Positions 47,390-57,310 of a stretch of DNA of 64,000 nucleotides are shown piece after piece. Position 1 is the stretch's first letter. Each line of letters opens with the position of its first letter. The notes beneath the pieces were generated by a model. It searched no databases. It worked only from the letters and a program-made list of their open reading frames with translations, and was not told the origin of the DNA. Source of the DNA: Halobacillus alkaliphilus (lineage in GTDB: Bacteria; Bacillota; Bacilli; Bacillales; Halobacillaceae); contig NZ_FOOG01000008.1 of assembly GCF_900113125.1 (NCBI RefSeq), positions 1-64,000 on the forward strand, written 5' to 3'. A program made the position numbers and the translations under genes.

Positions 47390-48253
47390 ATGCCACTGGT
47401 ATCAATGAAAGAAATGCTAGAAACAGCTAAGGAAGAACGTTACGGAGTAGGACAGTTTAACCTTAACAATCTTGAATATGCACAAGCAATCCTGCAGGCT
47501 GCTGAAGAAGAGCAATCTCCAGTAATCCTAGGAGTGTCCGAGGGTGCTGGTCGATATATGGGCGGCTTTAACGTCGTGGTTGACATGGTTAAAGCGCTTA
47601 TGAAATCTTATGGTACAACTGTACCGGTAGCGATTCACCTTGATCATGGTTCAAGCTTTGAAAAATGTGCAGAGGCAATCCACGCAGGATTTACTTCTGT
47701 TATGATTGATGCTTCCCATGATCCGCTTGAAGAAAACATCGCACTAACTAAAAAAGTAGTGGAATTAGCACACATCCATGGTGTTTCTGTAGAAGCAGAA
47801 CTTGGCCGTGTAGGTGGTCAAGAAGATGATATTATCGTAGATGATGCTGAAGCAGCTTACGCAATTCCATCTGAGTGTAAGAAACTAGTGGACGAAACAA
47901 ATGTTGATGTATTTGCTCCGGCTCTTGGTTCCGTGCACGGTCCTTATAAAGGTGAACCAAACCTAGGTTTTGACCGCATGGAAGAAATCATGGGTCTTGT
48001 AGACAAACCGCTTGTTCTTCACGGTGGTACTGGAATTCCAACAGCCGATGTGAAAAAAGCGATCTCGTTCGGAACAGCAAAAATCAACGTAAATACTGAA
48101 AGCCAAATGGCTCAAGGAAAAGCTGTGCGTCAAGTATTAGCTGAACAGCCTGAGCAGTATGATCCTCGTAAATATCTTGGACCAGGACGTGACGCGATTA
48201 AAGAAACAGTAATCGGAAAAATGCGTGAATTTGGTTCCTCTCAAAAAGCATAA
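47390..48253 (+). CDS. fbaA: Class II fructose-bisphosphate aldolase
   Basis: This 287-residue zinc-dependent aldolase of glycolysis and gluconeogenesis has the zinc and active-site segments [43 protein letters not shown] and VLHGGTGIP with [10 protein letters not shown]. The start follows AAAGGAGGA. A separate transaldolase-like gene follows 114 bp later; the gap has a weak hairpin only. Confidence 0.95.
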   Translation: MPLVSMKEMLETAKEERYGVGQFNLNNLEYAQAILQAAEEEQSPVILGVSEGAGRYMGGFNVVVDMVKALMKSYGTTVPVAIHLDHGSSFEKCAEAIHAGFTSVMIDASHDPLEENIALTKKVVELAHIHGVSVEAELGRVGGQEDDIIVDDAEAAYAIPSECKKLVDETNVDVFAPALGSVHGPYKGEPNLGFDRMEEIMGLVDKPLVLHGGTGIPTADVKKAISFGTAKINVNTESQMAQGKAVRQVLAEQPEQYDPRKYLGPGRDAIKETVIGKMREFGSSQKA

Positions 48254-48367
48254 TCACTCAAGAACAGGAAGCCGTTACATCGTAGCGGTTTCCTTTTCCA
48301 CATGAATGAAAACGCAATCATTCGACAATTTTCACTAAATCAAATATTTGGAAGGTGGATTTAAAAT

Positions 48368-49009
48368 ATGAAGTTCTTTATTGATACAGCGAACATTGAT
48401 CATATCCGTGAGGCTAAATCACTAGGTTTACTATCTGGAGTAACAACAAATCCGAGTCTCGTAGCGAAAGAAGGAGTTTCCTTCCACGAACGCTTGAAGG
48501 AAATCACAGGTGAAATAGACGGTTCTGTCAGTGCGGAAGTCGTTTCAGAAGATGCTGAGTCTATGGTTGAAGAAGGTAAAGAGCTTGCAGCTATTGCTCC
48601 TAATATTACGGTGAAAGTTCCTATGACGCTTGAAGGTCTAAAGGCTGTTAAAATCTTAAGTGGATTGAATATCCAAACAAACGTCACTCTCATTTTTTCT
48701 GCCAACCAAGCATTAATGGCTGCCCGTGCTGGAGCTTCTTACGTTTCTCCGTTCCTTGGCCGATTGGATGATATTGGTCAAAACGGGATGGAGCTGGTGG
48801 CACAGCTCTCCGAAATATTCGACCGTCATGCAATTGATACAGAAATCATTGCAGCTTCGGTGCGTCATCCAATACATGTAACAGAAGCCGCTATTCACGG
48901 AGCTCATATTGCGACCGTTCCTTACAAAATTTTCGAGCAGATTGTTCAGCATCCACTTACGGAACAAGGGATTGAAAAATTTCTTAATGATTGGAACAAT
49001 CAAAAATAA
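48368..49009 (+). CDS. tal: Transaldolase-like protein (Fsa/TalC family)
   Basis: This 213-residue TIM-barrel aldolase has [33 protein letters not shown], and the Schiff-base Lys in [16 protein letters not shown]. Bacillus members of this small family act as transaldolases rather than fructose-6-phosphate aldolases; which activity applies here is not decidable by eye. The start follows GGAAGGTGG. It corresponds to B. subtilis YwjH. Confidence 0.92.
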   Translation: MKFFIDTANIDHIREAKSLGLLSGVTTNPSLVAKEGVSFHERLKEITGEIDGSVSAEVVSEDAESMVEEGKELAAIAPNITVKVPMTLEGLKAVKILSGLNIQTNVTLIFSANQALMAARAGASYVSPFLGRLDDIGQNGMELVAQLSEIFDRHAIDTEIIAASVRHPIHVTEAAIHGAHIATVPYKIFEQIVQHPLTEQGIEKFLNDWNNQK

Positions 49010-49077
49010 CGTGTTAAATGGTAAAAATTGCACATAATAAGGTCATCAACTTTTACCTTTAAAGCGAGGAGTATCTC

Positions 49078-50364
49078 ATGCATAAATTATTAGTAGAAGG
49101 TGGATCGCGTTTGCGTGGACAAGTCCGCGTAAGCGGTGCGAAAAACAGTGCCGTTGCTTTGCTTCCGGCAGCTATTCTAGCTGATTCTCCAGTCACAATT
49201 GAAGGACTTCCTGATATTTCGGACGTTGGGATTTTGTCCGATCTTTTAGAAGAAATCGGAGGCACGGTGAAAAAAGATGGACGAACCATCCACATCGACC
49301 CTTCCCAAATGGTTTCCATGCCACTTCCAAATGGAAAAGTGAAAAGGATGAGGGCCTCTTATTATTTCATGGGAGCGATGCTTGGACGGTTTAATAAGGC
49401 GGTTATCGGCCTGCCGGGAGGTTGTCATTTAGGACCAAGGCCGATTGACCAGCATATTAAAGGCTTCGAGGCATTAGGGGCTGAAGTGACAAACGAGCAA
49501 GGGGCAATTTATCTTCGGGCTGAAGAGTTGCGTGGTGCGCGAATATACTTAGATGTTGTAAGTGTAGGAGCTACTATCAATATTATGCTTGCTGCTGTGA
49601 GAGCCAAAGGAAAGACGGTAATTGAAAATGCAGCAAAAGAGCCTGAAATCATTGATGTAGCTACACTACTCACAAGTATGGGGGCCAAAATTAAAGGAGC
49701 GGGAACGGATGTTATCCGGATTGAGGGAGTGCAGGAACTAAAAGGTTGCTTGCATACGATTATTCCTGACCGAATTGAAGCCGGAACCTATACGATTATG
49801 GCTGCGGCTCAAGGGGATGAAATGATCATTGATAATGTTATTCCTCAGCACCTTGAATCCTTACTTGCTAAGTTGCGTGAAATGGGCGTAACGATCGAGG
49901 AAAATGACGAACAATTATATGTACGTCCTGGGAAGCATCTGCGAAGTGTAGATATTAAGACGCTTGTATATCCAGGGTTCCCTACCGATTTACAACAGCC
50001 GCTCACTTCTCTGCTTACAAAAGCAGAAGGGACAGGAATTGTAACGGATACCATTTACCAGGCCCGTTTTAAACACGTGGATGAACTACGACGTATGAAT
50101 GCTGCTATAAAAGTCGAAGGCGGCTCAGCTATCGTCGCTGGTCCTTCCAAATTACAAGGAGCAAAGGTAAAGGCTTCAGACCTTCGTGCTGGTGCTGCTC
50201 TTGTAATTGCAGGGTTGATGGCAGAAGGAATCACGGAAATCACAGGTGTCGATCACATTGAGCGAGGATATGAAAACATTACGAATAAGTTGATTGAACT
50301 CGGTGCTAACGTCTGGTATGAGGAAATGTCAGAGAGAGAAATTGAACAATTTCAGAATTCCTAG
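49078..50364 (+). CDS. murAB: UDP-N-acetylglucosamine 1-carboxyvinyltransferase (MurAB/MurZ)
   Basis: This 428-residue enzyme starts peptidoglycan synthesis by transferring enolpyruvate to UDP-GlcNAc. It has [37 protein letters not shown], the nucleophile Cys in [14 protein letters not shown] and [20 protein letters not shown]. Firmicutes have two paralogs; the position after tal matches murAB (murZ). The next gene in B. subtilis would be glpX, which here survives only as a remnant. Confidence 0.93.
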   Translation: MHKLLVEGGSRLRGQVRVSGAKNSAVALLPAAILADSPVTIEGLPDISDVGILSDLLEEIGGTVKKDGRTIHIDPSQMVSMPLPNGKVKRMRASYYFMGAMLGRFNKAVIGLPGGCHLGPRPIDQHIKGFEALGAEVTNEQGAIYLRAEELRGARIYLDVVSVGATINIMLAAVRAKGKTVIENAAKEPEIIDVATLLTSMGAKIKGAGTDVIRIEGVQELKGCLHTIIPDRIEAGTYTIMAAAQGDEMIIDNVIPQHLESLLAKLREMGVTIEENDEQLYVRPGKHLRSVDIKTLVYPGFPTDLQQPLTSLLTKAEGTGIVTDTIYQARFKHVDELRRMNAAIKVEGGSAIVAGPSKLQGAKVKASDLRAGAALVIAGLMAEGITEITGVDHIERGYENITNKLIELGANVWYEEMSEREIEQFQNS

Positions 50365-50389
50365 ATATTCGGTGAACCTGAGCAAAAGT

Positions 50390-50608
50390 TAAATGATCCT
50401 GCACGGTGCTGACGCCGTGGTAATTCCTATGGCTTTTGACCAAACGAGGCAGAACTCCTCTGATTGGTTCAGATTGGCCATTGGAAGCTGCCTGTTTGCT
50501 GCTTTCAAATGTTTAGGTGGAGACAATCAAGGGAAGCTACTACCATCTAAAGAGGAAGACCTTGAGAGAGCTAAAAGCATAAAGGTAGTAACGGCGTCCA
50601 TCAAGTGA
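50390..50608 (+). pseudogene. glpX: Remnant of class II fructose-1,6-bisphosphatase glpX
   Basis: The frame reads GADAVVIPMAFDQT..., then AAFKCLGGDNQGKLLPSKEE and DLERAKS. This matches the GlpX segment around VALKCLGGxxQGKLLPxNEEE, about two-thirds into the protein. Between these, the adjacent frame (IGSDWPLEAAC) better fits the GSGGAPEGV motif, so frameshifts are present. The first ~190 and last ~70 residues are gone, and no start codon with a ribosome binding site exists. glpX lies between murAB and rho in B. subtilis, so position and sequence agree. Confidence 0.78.
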
Positions 50609-50686
50609 AAGTAACGATAGCGTTTTTATTGACTAAAGAATTGTGACAGGTAAACCATCTGTAACTGAGCCAAACCTTTAAAATCT

Positions 50687-50708
50687 GGAAGCCGGGTTCC
50701 CGGCTTCC
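50687..50708. other. Palindrome between murAB and rho
   Basis: GGAAGCCGGG and CCCGGCTTCC are perfect 10-bp arms with two bases between them. No T run follows, so it is a weak terminator at most. The remaining stretch to 50992 (about 280 bp) shows no reading frame or recognisable element. Confidence 0.5.
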
Positions 50709-50992
50709 TCCTATTCTACGAAAAGATTCCGCACGTCATCTCAGCACGTTCCCAAACTTTACGATTGAATCCTCAGGAGGACAAGAGTACAATATAGGTT
50801 GTTCGATAGAGATAGAAGAGAATGGACTGTTTATCCCTCCGTAAGCTTCAGAAACTAACTTCACTTAACTTCTCCTTTTACTTTCATTCCGACATTACAG
50901 AGAAGTCAATTTTCTTTCCACATTAATAAGCTTACATTGGAAAAAATTCCCGTTCAGACTCGAATAGAAATAAAAATAAAAGTGGTGATTTT

Positions 50993-52282
50993 GTGGCAGA
51001 TTTAACCATCTCCAATTTAGAGACGATGACGTTAAAGGGACTTTATGCGAAGGCACGACAGTACAAAGTCTCCTATTATGCAAAACTGACAAAAAGAGAA
51101 TTAATCTTCGCTATATTGAAAGCGCAGGCCGAAAAAGATGGCTTTTTATTTATGGATGGAATTTTAGAGATCATTCCATCAGAAGGGTTTGGTTTTCTCC
51201 GCCCGATTAACTATTCTCCAAGTGCTGAGGATATCTATATCTCCGCTTCCCAAATTCGACGATTTGACTTAAGGAATGGAGACAAAGTATCTGGTAAGGT
51301 ACGTCCACCAAAAGAAAATGAACGTTACTATGGATTGCTGCACGTAGATGCCGTTAACGGAGAAGATCCTGATTCAGCAAAAGAGAGGGTGCATTTCCCT
51401 GCTCTTACACCTCTGTATCCGGATCGTCATATGAAATTAGAGACAGAGTCTAAAAAACTTTCTACACGTGTGATGGATGTTATTTCCCCGGTGGGTTATG
51501 GCCAGCGCGGACTCATTGTAGCACCTCCAAAAGCTGGTAAGACGATGCTGCTTAAGCAAATGGCGAACAGTATAACCACTAACCATCCTGACGCAAAGCT
51601 CATCATTTTACTTGTCGATGAGCGTCCGGAAGAGGTTACGGATATTGAACGCTCCGTCCATTCCGATGTAGATGTAGTCAGCTCTACCTTTGATGAAGTT
51701 CCAGAGAACCATATTAAAGTATCAGAGCTTGTTTTAGAACGTGCCATGCGCTTAGTAGAGCATAAGCGTGATGTTATTATCCTGATGGATAGTATCACCA
51801 GACTCGCTAGAGCCTACAACTTAGTCATTCCTCCAAGTGGACGAACGCTTTCCGGGGGAATTGATCCCGCTGCCTTTCACCGTCCCAAACGCTTTTTTGG
51901 AGCGGCCAGAAATATCGAAGAAGGCGGGAGCATGACTATATTGGCTACTGCGTTAGTGGATACAGGCTCTCGTATGGATGATGTCATCTATGAGGAATTT
52001 AAAGGAACAGGCAATATGGAGCTTCACCTGGATCGAAGTCTGGCTGAGCGCCGTATCTTTCCAGCAATTGATTTACTTCGGTCAGGGACCCGTAAAGAAG
52101 AACTGCTTCTTAAAAAAGATCATTTAGAAAAAATATGGGCCATACGTAAAATGATGTCTGACGCGCCTGATTTCTCAGAACGATTTATGAAACGACTCAG
52201 AAATTCTCAAAACAATGAAGAATTTTTTGAAATGATGAATAAGGATATGCAGGGCAAATCAGCTCAAGGAAGACGTTCCTAG
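50993..52282 (+). CDS. rho: Transcription termination factor Rho
   Basis: This 429-residue hexameric RNA helicase has an N-terminal helix bundle ([21 protein letters not shown]), a cold-shock-like RNA-binding fold ([20 protein letters not shown]) and an ATPase core with [29 protein letters not shown] and [11 protein letters not shown]. The GTG start follows GTGGTGATTTT. It precedes rpmE as in B. subtilis. Confidence 0.96.
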   Translation: MADLTISNLETMTLKGLYAKARQYKVSYYAKLTKRELIFAILKAQAEKDGFLFMDGILEIIPSEGFGFLRPINYSPSAEDIYISASQIRRFDLRNGDKVSGKVRPPKENERYYGLLHVDAVNGEDPDSAKERVHFPALTPLYPDRHMKLETESKKLSTRVMDVISPVGYGQRGLIVAPPKAGKTMLLKQMANSITTNHPDAKLIILLVDERPEEVTDIERSVHSDVDVVSSTFDEVPENHIKVSELVLERAMRLVEHKRDVIILMDSITRLARAYNLVIPPSGRTLSGGIDPAAFHRPKRFFGAARNIEEGGSMTILATALVDTGSRMDDVIYEEFKGTGNMELHLDRSLAERRIFPAIDLLRSGTRKEELLLKKDHLEKIWAIRKMMSDAPDFSERFMKRLRNSQNNEEFFEMMNKDMQGKSAQGRRS

Positions 52283-52325
52283 GAATCGGAAACTATTTTA
52301 ACCTCAGACCATGCAGGATCTAATC

Positions 52326-52354
52326 TTGCAATGGGGGGTGTACCCTGTTATAAT
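52326..52354 (+). promoter_or_regulatory. rpmE promoter
   Basis: TTGCAA (52326-52331), 17 bp, TATAAT (52349-52354). It is a near-consensus sigma-A promoter in the rho-rpmE gap and leaves a ~95-nt leader before the start codon, in which ribosomal-protein autoregulation is possible but not shown. Confidence 0.8.
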
Positions 52355-52456
52355 CTTTCTATGTGAGTTTCAGTAAAAGGTGTTTAAACTAACCTTCGAC
52401 GGCTCTTACAATAACTCTGTTTCTAAAGGAATCAGGGCAAAAAGGAGTGGAAGAAC

Positions 52457-52702
52457 ATGAAATCAGGAATTCATCCAGAATACCGTAAAGTTGTATTCCT
52501 AGACACAAGTTCTAATTTCAAGTTTCTAACCGGATCTACTCAAGCATCCGAAGAAACGATCGAGTGGGAAGATGGAAACACTTATCCATTGATCCGTGTC
52601 GAGATTAGTTCTGCGTCTCATCCGTTCTACACTGGCAAACAGAAAGCTGACAAAGCTGGTGGCCGTGTGGATCGCTTCAAGAAAAAATATAACCTTTCAT
52701 AA
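52457..52702 (+). CDS. rpmE2: Ribosomal protein L31, type B
   Basis: This 81-residue protein reads [20 protein letters not shown], with [20 protein letters not shown] near the end. It has no CxxC zinc pairs, so it is the zinc-independent type B form. In B. subtilis the gene after rho encodes the zinc-binding type, and the type B copy (ytiA) is elsewhere under Zur control. The ribosome binding site AAAGGAGTGG is good. It has its own promoter and terminator. Confidence 0.92.
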   Translation: MKSGIHPEYRKVVFLDTSSNFKFLTGSTQASEETIEWEDGNTYPLIRVEISSASHPFYTGKQKADKAGGRVDRFKKKYNLS

Positions 52703-52747
52703 TAATGAGCGCCTATCCTTATGGATGGATGCTGCATCATTTTGAAC

Positions 52748-52788
52748 AAAAACAGGCAAATTGTCTTTATGGTTTGCCTGTTTTTTTG
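52748..52788 (+). terminator. Rho-independent terminator of rpmE
   Basis: AAACAGGCAAA pairs with TTTGCCTGTTT, then seven T residues. Confidence 0.9.
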
Positions 52789-53067
52789 TCAAAAATGACT
52801 GAAAATAGGGGGAGAAAACCTTTTTTCAGAAATGAACCGAAAACAAGAGGGTTAACATAAGTGAAACTATATTGTGGAACTGAAAAGTGGCTACTTTATA
52901 GTTTTGTGTATGTTTGGATTGGTTACTCGAGTCTCTATAATTTTTATACAAAGAGCTGTCCTTGATGGTCCATGAGCGATTGGTCAGTCGTTCAGAAGCG
53001 GAAATCAGGAGGGCTCTTTTTTAATGAAACCTTGGTGACATGTTGATTGTGTAAGAAGGGAGCGACA

Positions 53068-53694
53068 GTGGACGTGTATGTAATGAAGCAAAGCGGATGG
53101 GTAGAAGTCATTTGTGGAAGTATGTTCAGTGGAAAATCGGAGGAATTAATTCGCCGGGTACGCCGTGCAACGTTTGGCAACTTAACGGTTCGTGTATATA
53201 AACCGGCCGTTGATAATCGTTATAAAGAAGATGCAGTCGTGTCTCACAACGGCACTTCGGTTATGGCGCGCCCTATGAAAGAATCGCTGGATATCCTGAG
53301 CGATGTGGGTGATGAAGTTGATATCGTTGGGATTGATGAAGTACAGTTTTTTGACGAACACATTGTAGAAGTAGCAGAATGTCTGGCTGATCGGGGGATT
53401 CGTGTCATTACTGCAGGACTGGATACAGATTTCCGTGGAGAACCTTTTGGTAAGATGCCGGAGATGATGGCTCTTAGTGAGAGTATCACTAAATTAAATG
53501 CAATTTGTCCTATATGTGGTTCGCCGGCAAGCAGAACACAGCGTTTAATTGATGGAAAACCAGCTTCTTATCACGATCCCATTATTTTGGTTGGGGCATC
53601 TGAATCTTACGAACCGCGCTGCCGCCATCACCATGAAGTTCCTCATAAACCCAGGCAGCAGCAAGTAAAAGCGGCCTATGCTGAAAGAAAATAA
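53068..53694 (+). CDS. tdk: Thymidine kinase
   Basis: This ~208-residue type II thymidine kinase phosphorylates thymidine for salvage. It has a P-loop in [25 protein letters not shown], Walker-B-like [23 protein letters not shown] and the zinc ribbon ([14 protein letters not shown], later CRHHH). Starts at GTG 53068, GTG 53074 or ATG 53083 are all in frame; I choose 53068 because GGGAG lies five bases upstream. It has its own terminator. Confidence 0.94.
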   Translation: MDVYVMKQSGWVEVICGSMFSGKSEELIRRVRRATFGNLTVRVYKPAVDNRYKEDAVVSHNGTSVMARPMKESLDILSDVGDEVDIVGIDEVQFFDEHIVEVAECLADRGIRVITAGLDTDFRGEPFGKMPEMMALSESITKLNAICPICGSPASRTQRLIDGKPASYHDPIILVGASESYEPRCRHHHEVPHKPRQQQVKAAYAERK

Positions 53695-53705
53695 ATAGAA
53701 ACAGG

Positions 53706-53742
53706 AAAACCGGATGTGTAGAATGTACACACCCGGTTTTTT
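53706..53742 (+). terminator. Rho-independent terminator of tdk
   Basis: AAAACCGGATGTGTA and TACACACCCGGTTTT pair with one mismatch around a short loop, followed by T residues. Confidence 0.88.
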
Positions 53743-54107
53743 AATTATTGGCTGTCCTGTAATTAAACGAAGTATGATGATTTTGCCTGGCGTTAGAGAT
53801 GCAAGCATAAGTAGCTCTGTGAAAGGGTGCTCTGATTAATATCTCTATAGCCGCTTAGGAAATACACAATTTGTAGAAGTACGCCCTGTAAAAGACGCTT
53901 GATTCCTCATAAGAATCTTCTTGCCTGCGAGATCTATCCATCTGTTTTGTTTTTTTAGAAAAGTAACTCATTTAACAATTAGAATTTCTATATTCTTAAA
54001 TTTAGTCTTATTTATAATTTTGGATGTATTGGGGAACGTTTAATATAACAATGCTAGTGGAAAGTTGTTTAAAGACTATAAAAATGCTTTTTAAAAGGAT
54101 GACATGT
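53743..54107. other. Intergenic region between tdk and the DUF2294 gene
   Basis: About 365 bp of A/T-rich sequence. I see no reading frame with a ribosome binding site, no long repeat and no clear promoter pair. Confidence 0.4.
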
Positions 54108-54797
54108 ATGGAGGAACGTTCACTGCAATCTGAAATATCCAGCTATATTGGTAAGCTTTTGCGTGATAACTTCGGAAAAGGACCGGCTTCCGTTTACGTT
54201 ACCATTCAAAAACCGTATGTAACTATTTACTTGAAGGATTTTCTGGCTCCCATGGAAAAGCTCCTGGTAGGTCAGAATAATAAAGATAAAGTAGAGGAAA
54301 CCCGTGATTTACTTATGCAGGAATTAATCCCTGATATTAAAGCGACATTCCGTGCCACAGCGGGAATAGAATTGAACTCCCTTTATTACGACTGGTCGCT
54401 GACAAATCGTACAGGGATGATAATTGGAGTTATTCAATCAGATGAAGAGTTAGATCCGTCCGTGAAGGATTATCAGCACAAAGCGGCTCTTCAAGAAGAA
54501 ATAAAAAAAGTCTCCAAGCAAGCGGAAAAAGTACCGGAATCGGTTAACTCTTTTAAAATCAACGACCGGACAATAGTAGTAGAACGTAATGGTATACTTG
54601 TGGCTATTGAAAAAGAAATGATTCGTTCAGGATTTGGTGAACAACTAAGAATGGCCAAGCGCCATCTTGAGAAAAGACTGCTTCATCAACTGTCTTTAGA
54701 AAAAGTGTTACAGCGTAAAGTTGAAGACATCTTTGTGGATTGGGATTTTGATTCGGATTTTAGTCATATTATTATTATCGTGAAGCCTGAAAGCTAA
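54108..54797 (+). CDS. Tandem DUF2294 protein
   Basis: This 229-residue soluble protein has two DUF2294-like halves, a family of uncharacterised bacterial proteins. The first half (about 8-118) has LLRDNFGKGPASVYVTIQKP and ATAGIELNSLYYDWSLTNRT; the second (about 132-229) repeats the plan less clearly, ending KVEDIFVDWDFDSDFSHIII. I start at ATG 54108 with AGGATGA upstream; the upstream ATG at 54024 lacks a site. Function unknown. Confidence 0.75.
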   Translation: MEERSLQSEISSYIGKLLRDNFGKGPASVYVTIQKPYVTIYLKDFLAPMEKLLVGQNNKDKVEETRDLLMQELIPDIKATFRATAGIELNSLYYDWSLTNRTGMIIGVIQSDEELDPSVKDYQHKAALQEEIKKVSKQAEKVPESVNSFKINDRTIVVERNGILVAIEKEMIRSGFGEQLRMAKRHLEKRLLHQLSLEKVLQRKVEDIFVDWDFDSDFSHIIIIVKPES

Positions 54798-54861
54798 GAG
54801 TCGAAAAGAAAGCTTTTTTTCAAAATGTGTGACATTCCCGTGTAGGAAAGGTGGAATAACG

Positions 54862-55155
54862 ATGCCTGTGACTGGTTCCAGCCCATTACTAAAAAAAGCT
54901 GATTTGTTAAAAAATTGCTGTCAAGCTTATGCTTATGCTGTAGAGGTTCATCAGAATAACAGCCGAATGGCGGAAGATATGTGCAAGTCCTGTGCGGAAG
55001 TCTGCCGGACATGTGCGGAAGAATGTCTTAAACTTGAACAAGATTCTCTCAGTGAAGATACGTATCAAATGTGTTTAAAGTATGCAGAGATGTGTGAAAA
55101 AATTATGGGTTTTCAAACCCGCTCTACAAAAAAAGAGTGGAAAGAATCCATATAG
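54862..55155 (+). CDS. Cys-rich four-helix-bundle protein (DUF326, copper-binding type)
   Basis: This 97-residue protein is all helical, with Cys at helix-facing positions: KNCCQAYAYAVE, MCKSCAEVCRTCAEECLKL and MCLKYAEMCEKIMGF, nine Cys in all. This is the four-helix bundle of DUF326/Csp-like proteins, some of which store or buffer copper in the cytosol. The start follows AAAGGTGG. Terminated by a strong hairpin at 55304-55350. Confidence 0.82.
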   Translation: MPVTGSSPLLKKADLLKNCCQAYAYAVEVHQNNSRMAEDMCKSCAEVCRTCAEECLKLEQDSLSEDTYQMCLKYAEMCEKIMGFQTRSTKKEWKESI

Positions 55156-55303
55156 CCTGACTTTAGTCCCCTTTTATTCAAGTAGATTCTATACTATAAT
55201 AGTAATTAGAGATAGTTCAAATAAGTGCTGTCTATTATATGAATTTAAATTACAATTTCAAATTATACCTCCGGTAAAGTTTGACTAGAGAATAGAGCTA
55301 GGC

Positions 55304-55350
55304 AAAAGCCGAAAAGACCACTATAAGTGGCCTTTTCGGCTTTTGTCTTT
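55304..55350 (+). terminator. Rho-independent terminator after the Cys-rich gene
   Basis: AAAAGCCGAAAAGACCACT pairs with AGTGGCCTTTTCGGCTTTT (one mismatch), followed by GTCTTTTTG. Confidence 0.9.
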
Positions 55351-55407
55351 TTGAATTGTAAAATAATGTGAGCGTCTTGTTTATGGACAAGAGAAAGGGG
55401 TCTTGAA

Positions 55408-55575
55408 ATGACTTATCGCATTGTTGGTGTAGATGATTATCATACAGTTATCGAATTTAGAAAAGATAACAAAGAAATCACGTTCAAAAGTTACGGTGAA
55501 GCAGAGAAATATAAACAGCTTATTACTAAAGAAGCGATTATACCAAGTAAGTATAAACTGACTATAAAAGAATAA
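55408..55575 (+). CDS. Small protein of unknown function (55 residues)
   Basis: A short frame with AAAGGGG seven bases before ATG and its own terminator immediately downstream. It reads MTYRIVGVDDYHTVIEFRKD and NKEITFKSYGEAEKYKQLIT, with charged alternating residues. The plan, strand-rich start then one helix, is that of a small folded protein. No family recognised. Confidence 0.65.
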   Translation: MTYRIVGVDDYHTVIEFRKDNKEITFKSYGEAEKYKQLITKEAIIPSKYKLTIKE

Positions 55576-55582
55576 AAGCAGG

Positions 55583-55616
55583 AAGGTGCATTCCCAAAAA
55601 GGGAGGCACCTTTTTT
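55583..55616 (+). terminator. Rho-independent terminator of the 55-residue gene
   Basis: AAGGTGC pairs with GCACCTT, and TTCCC with GGGA inside, followed by T residues. Confidence 0.85.
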
Positions 55617-55686
55617 ACTTTGTAAACCATACATAAACACATTGGTCTGAGAGAACAATAACGGTAAAAGAGAAGAGGTGATTGTC

Positions 55687-56088
55687 ATGGTTCGGTACAC
55701 GATAGTCGTTCTTGCGGCCGTAGTGTTTCTCTCAGGGTGCGGACTTCAAGTGGATAAATATCAAGGGCAGACAAGCAGAGACGACGTGGAAAATATGGGT
55801 ATGAATGAGAAGATAACGACGGATACACAAAACCCTCGTTTAATTAAATATGTTGGTGACTCATGGGGGCTGAAACAAGACCGAAAGCTTATTAAAGAAG
55901 CTGCCGCTGAAGTGCCAGGTGTGGAAGTGAAACGAGTCATTCTGGAAGCGAGTCAAGTCTGGGTTTCGGTTGATATGAAAAATGAAGATAAAATGTCGGA
56001 TGAAGAAATTGAAGAGTGGAAATCTGAAATCAAGCAAGCCGTATATAAAGCTGTTCCACGCTACAATATTCATGTGAAGATTAAATAA
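55687..56088 (+). CDS. Putative sporulation lipoprotein (YhcN/YlaJ-like)
   Basis: This 133-residue protein starts with a lipoprotein signal, MVRYTIVVLAAVVFLSGC, where LSGC is the lipobox. The mature part carries a charged alpha-beta domain (RKLIKEAAAEVPGVEVKRVI, VWVSVDMKNEDKMSDEEIEE, IKQAVYKAVP) of the YhcN/YlaJ sporulation-lipoprotein type. I start at ATG 55687, five bases after GAGGTGA. Membership in the YhcN/YlaJ group is likely but not certain. Confidence 0.72.
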   Translation: MVRYTIVVLAAVVFLSGCGLQVDKYQGQTSRDDVENMGMNEKITTDTQNPRLIKYVGDSWGLKQDRKLIKEAAAEVPGVEVKRVILEASQVWVSVDMKNEDKMSDEEIEEWKSEIKQAVYKAVPRYNIHVKIK

Positions 56089-56094
56089 GGAATG

Positions 56095-56135
56095 TGCCTG
56101 GTCGTCTTCTTTTTTGAAAGACCCAGGCCTTTTTC
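56095..56135 (+). terminator. Rho-independent terminator after the lipoprotein gene
   Basis: GCCTGGTCGTCTT pairs imperfectly with AAAGACCCAGGC, then CTTTTT. Confidence 0.75.
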
Positions 56136-56238
56136 GCAGCTAGCATCCAGGTTCTTCAGATTAGTGAAGGAGCTCAGGTTGTATCCGCGAGTTCTCTATA
56201 ATATAATTATACTGTTATGGAGAAAGAGGTGCATACCA

Positions 56239-57309
56239 TTGATCGAACGCTTACAAACATTGGAAGATCGTTATGAAAAATTAAACGAGCTATTAAGTGA
56301 TCCTGAAGTCATTTCTGACACGAATAAACTTCGCGAATACTCTAAAGAGCAGTCCGGTCTGCAGGAGACCGTAGAGGCTTACAGAGAATATAAAGAGGTT
56401 ACCGAGCAAAGGAACGATGCCAGAGCGATGCTTGATGATAACCTTGACGATGATATGGAAGAAATGGTAAAGGAAGAACTTAATGAACTCTCTCAGAAGA
56501 AACAGGAATTAGAAGAACGTCTGAAAGTCCTCATGCTTCCGAGTGATCCTAATGATGATAAAAACGTTATTATGGAAATACGCGGTGCGGCCGGAGGCGA
56601 TGAAGCTGCTTTATTTGCTGGCGACCTTTACCGCATGTATGCCCGCTACGCTGAAATGCAAGGCTGGAAAACCGAAGTTATTGAAGCTCATCCCAACGAT
56701 GTAGGTGGATATAAAGAGATTATCTTTATCGTGAACGGTGAACGTGCTTATTCTAAAATGAAATTTGAAAACGGAGCTCACCGTGTCCAGCGTGTACCTG
56801 AGACAGAGTCAGGAGGACGAATTCATACATCTACGGCTACTGTTGTGGTTATGCCAGAAGCGGAAGAAGTAGAAGTGGAAGTACATGATAAAGATATCAG
56901 GGTCGATACGTTTGCTTCAAGTGGACCAGGGGGACAGAGTGTCAATACGACCATGTCAGCTGTCCGTTTGACTCATGAGCCGACCGGTATCGTTGTTTCC
57001 TGTCAGGATGAAAAATCTCAGATCAAGAACAAAGAGAAAGCGATGAAGGTTCTTCGTGCTCGTATTTATGATAAATTCCAGCAGGAAGCTCAAGCGGAAT
57101 ACGATGAAAGTCGTAAATCTGCAGTCGGTACTGGTGACCGCTCAGAGCGTATTCGTACGTATAATTTCCCGCAGACGCGTGTTACAGACCATAGAATTGG
57201 TTTAACCTTACAAAAGCTGGATCAAGTTCTTCAAGGGAATATGGACGAAATTCTTGAGGCTCTTCTTATTGAGGAGCAGACGAAGAAGCTTGAGCAGCTT
57301 GGTGAATAA
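56239..57309 (+). CDS. prfA: Peptide chain release factor 1
   Basis: This 356-residue protein releases the nascent chain at UAG and UAA codons. It has coiled-coil domain 1 ([15 protein letters not shown] and so on), [39 protein letters not shown] and the GGQ motif in [19 protein letters not shown] start at TTG 56239 with AGAGGTG upstream, giving exactly the B. subtilis length. prmC starts one base after its stop. Confidence 0.96.
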   Translation: MIERLQTLEDRYEKLNELLSDPEVISDTNKLREYSKEQSGLQETVEAYREYKEVTEQRNDARAMLDDNLDDDMEEMVKEELNELSQKKQELEERLKVLMLPSDPNDDKNVIMEIRGAAGGDEAALFAGDLYRMYARYAEMQGWKTEVIEAHPNDVGGYKEIIFIVNGERAYSKMKFENGAHRVQRVPETESGGRIHTSTATVVVMPEAEEVEVEVHDKDIRVDTFASSGPGGQSVNTTMSAVRLTHEPTGIVVSCQDEKSQIKNKEKAMKVLRARIYDKFQQEAQAEYDESRKSAVGTGDRSERIRTYNFPQTRVTDHRIGLTLQKLDQVLQGNMDEILEALLIEEQTKKLEQLGE

Positions 57310-57310
57310 C

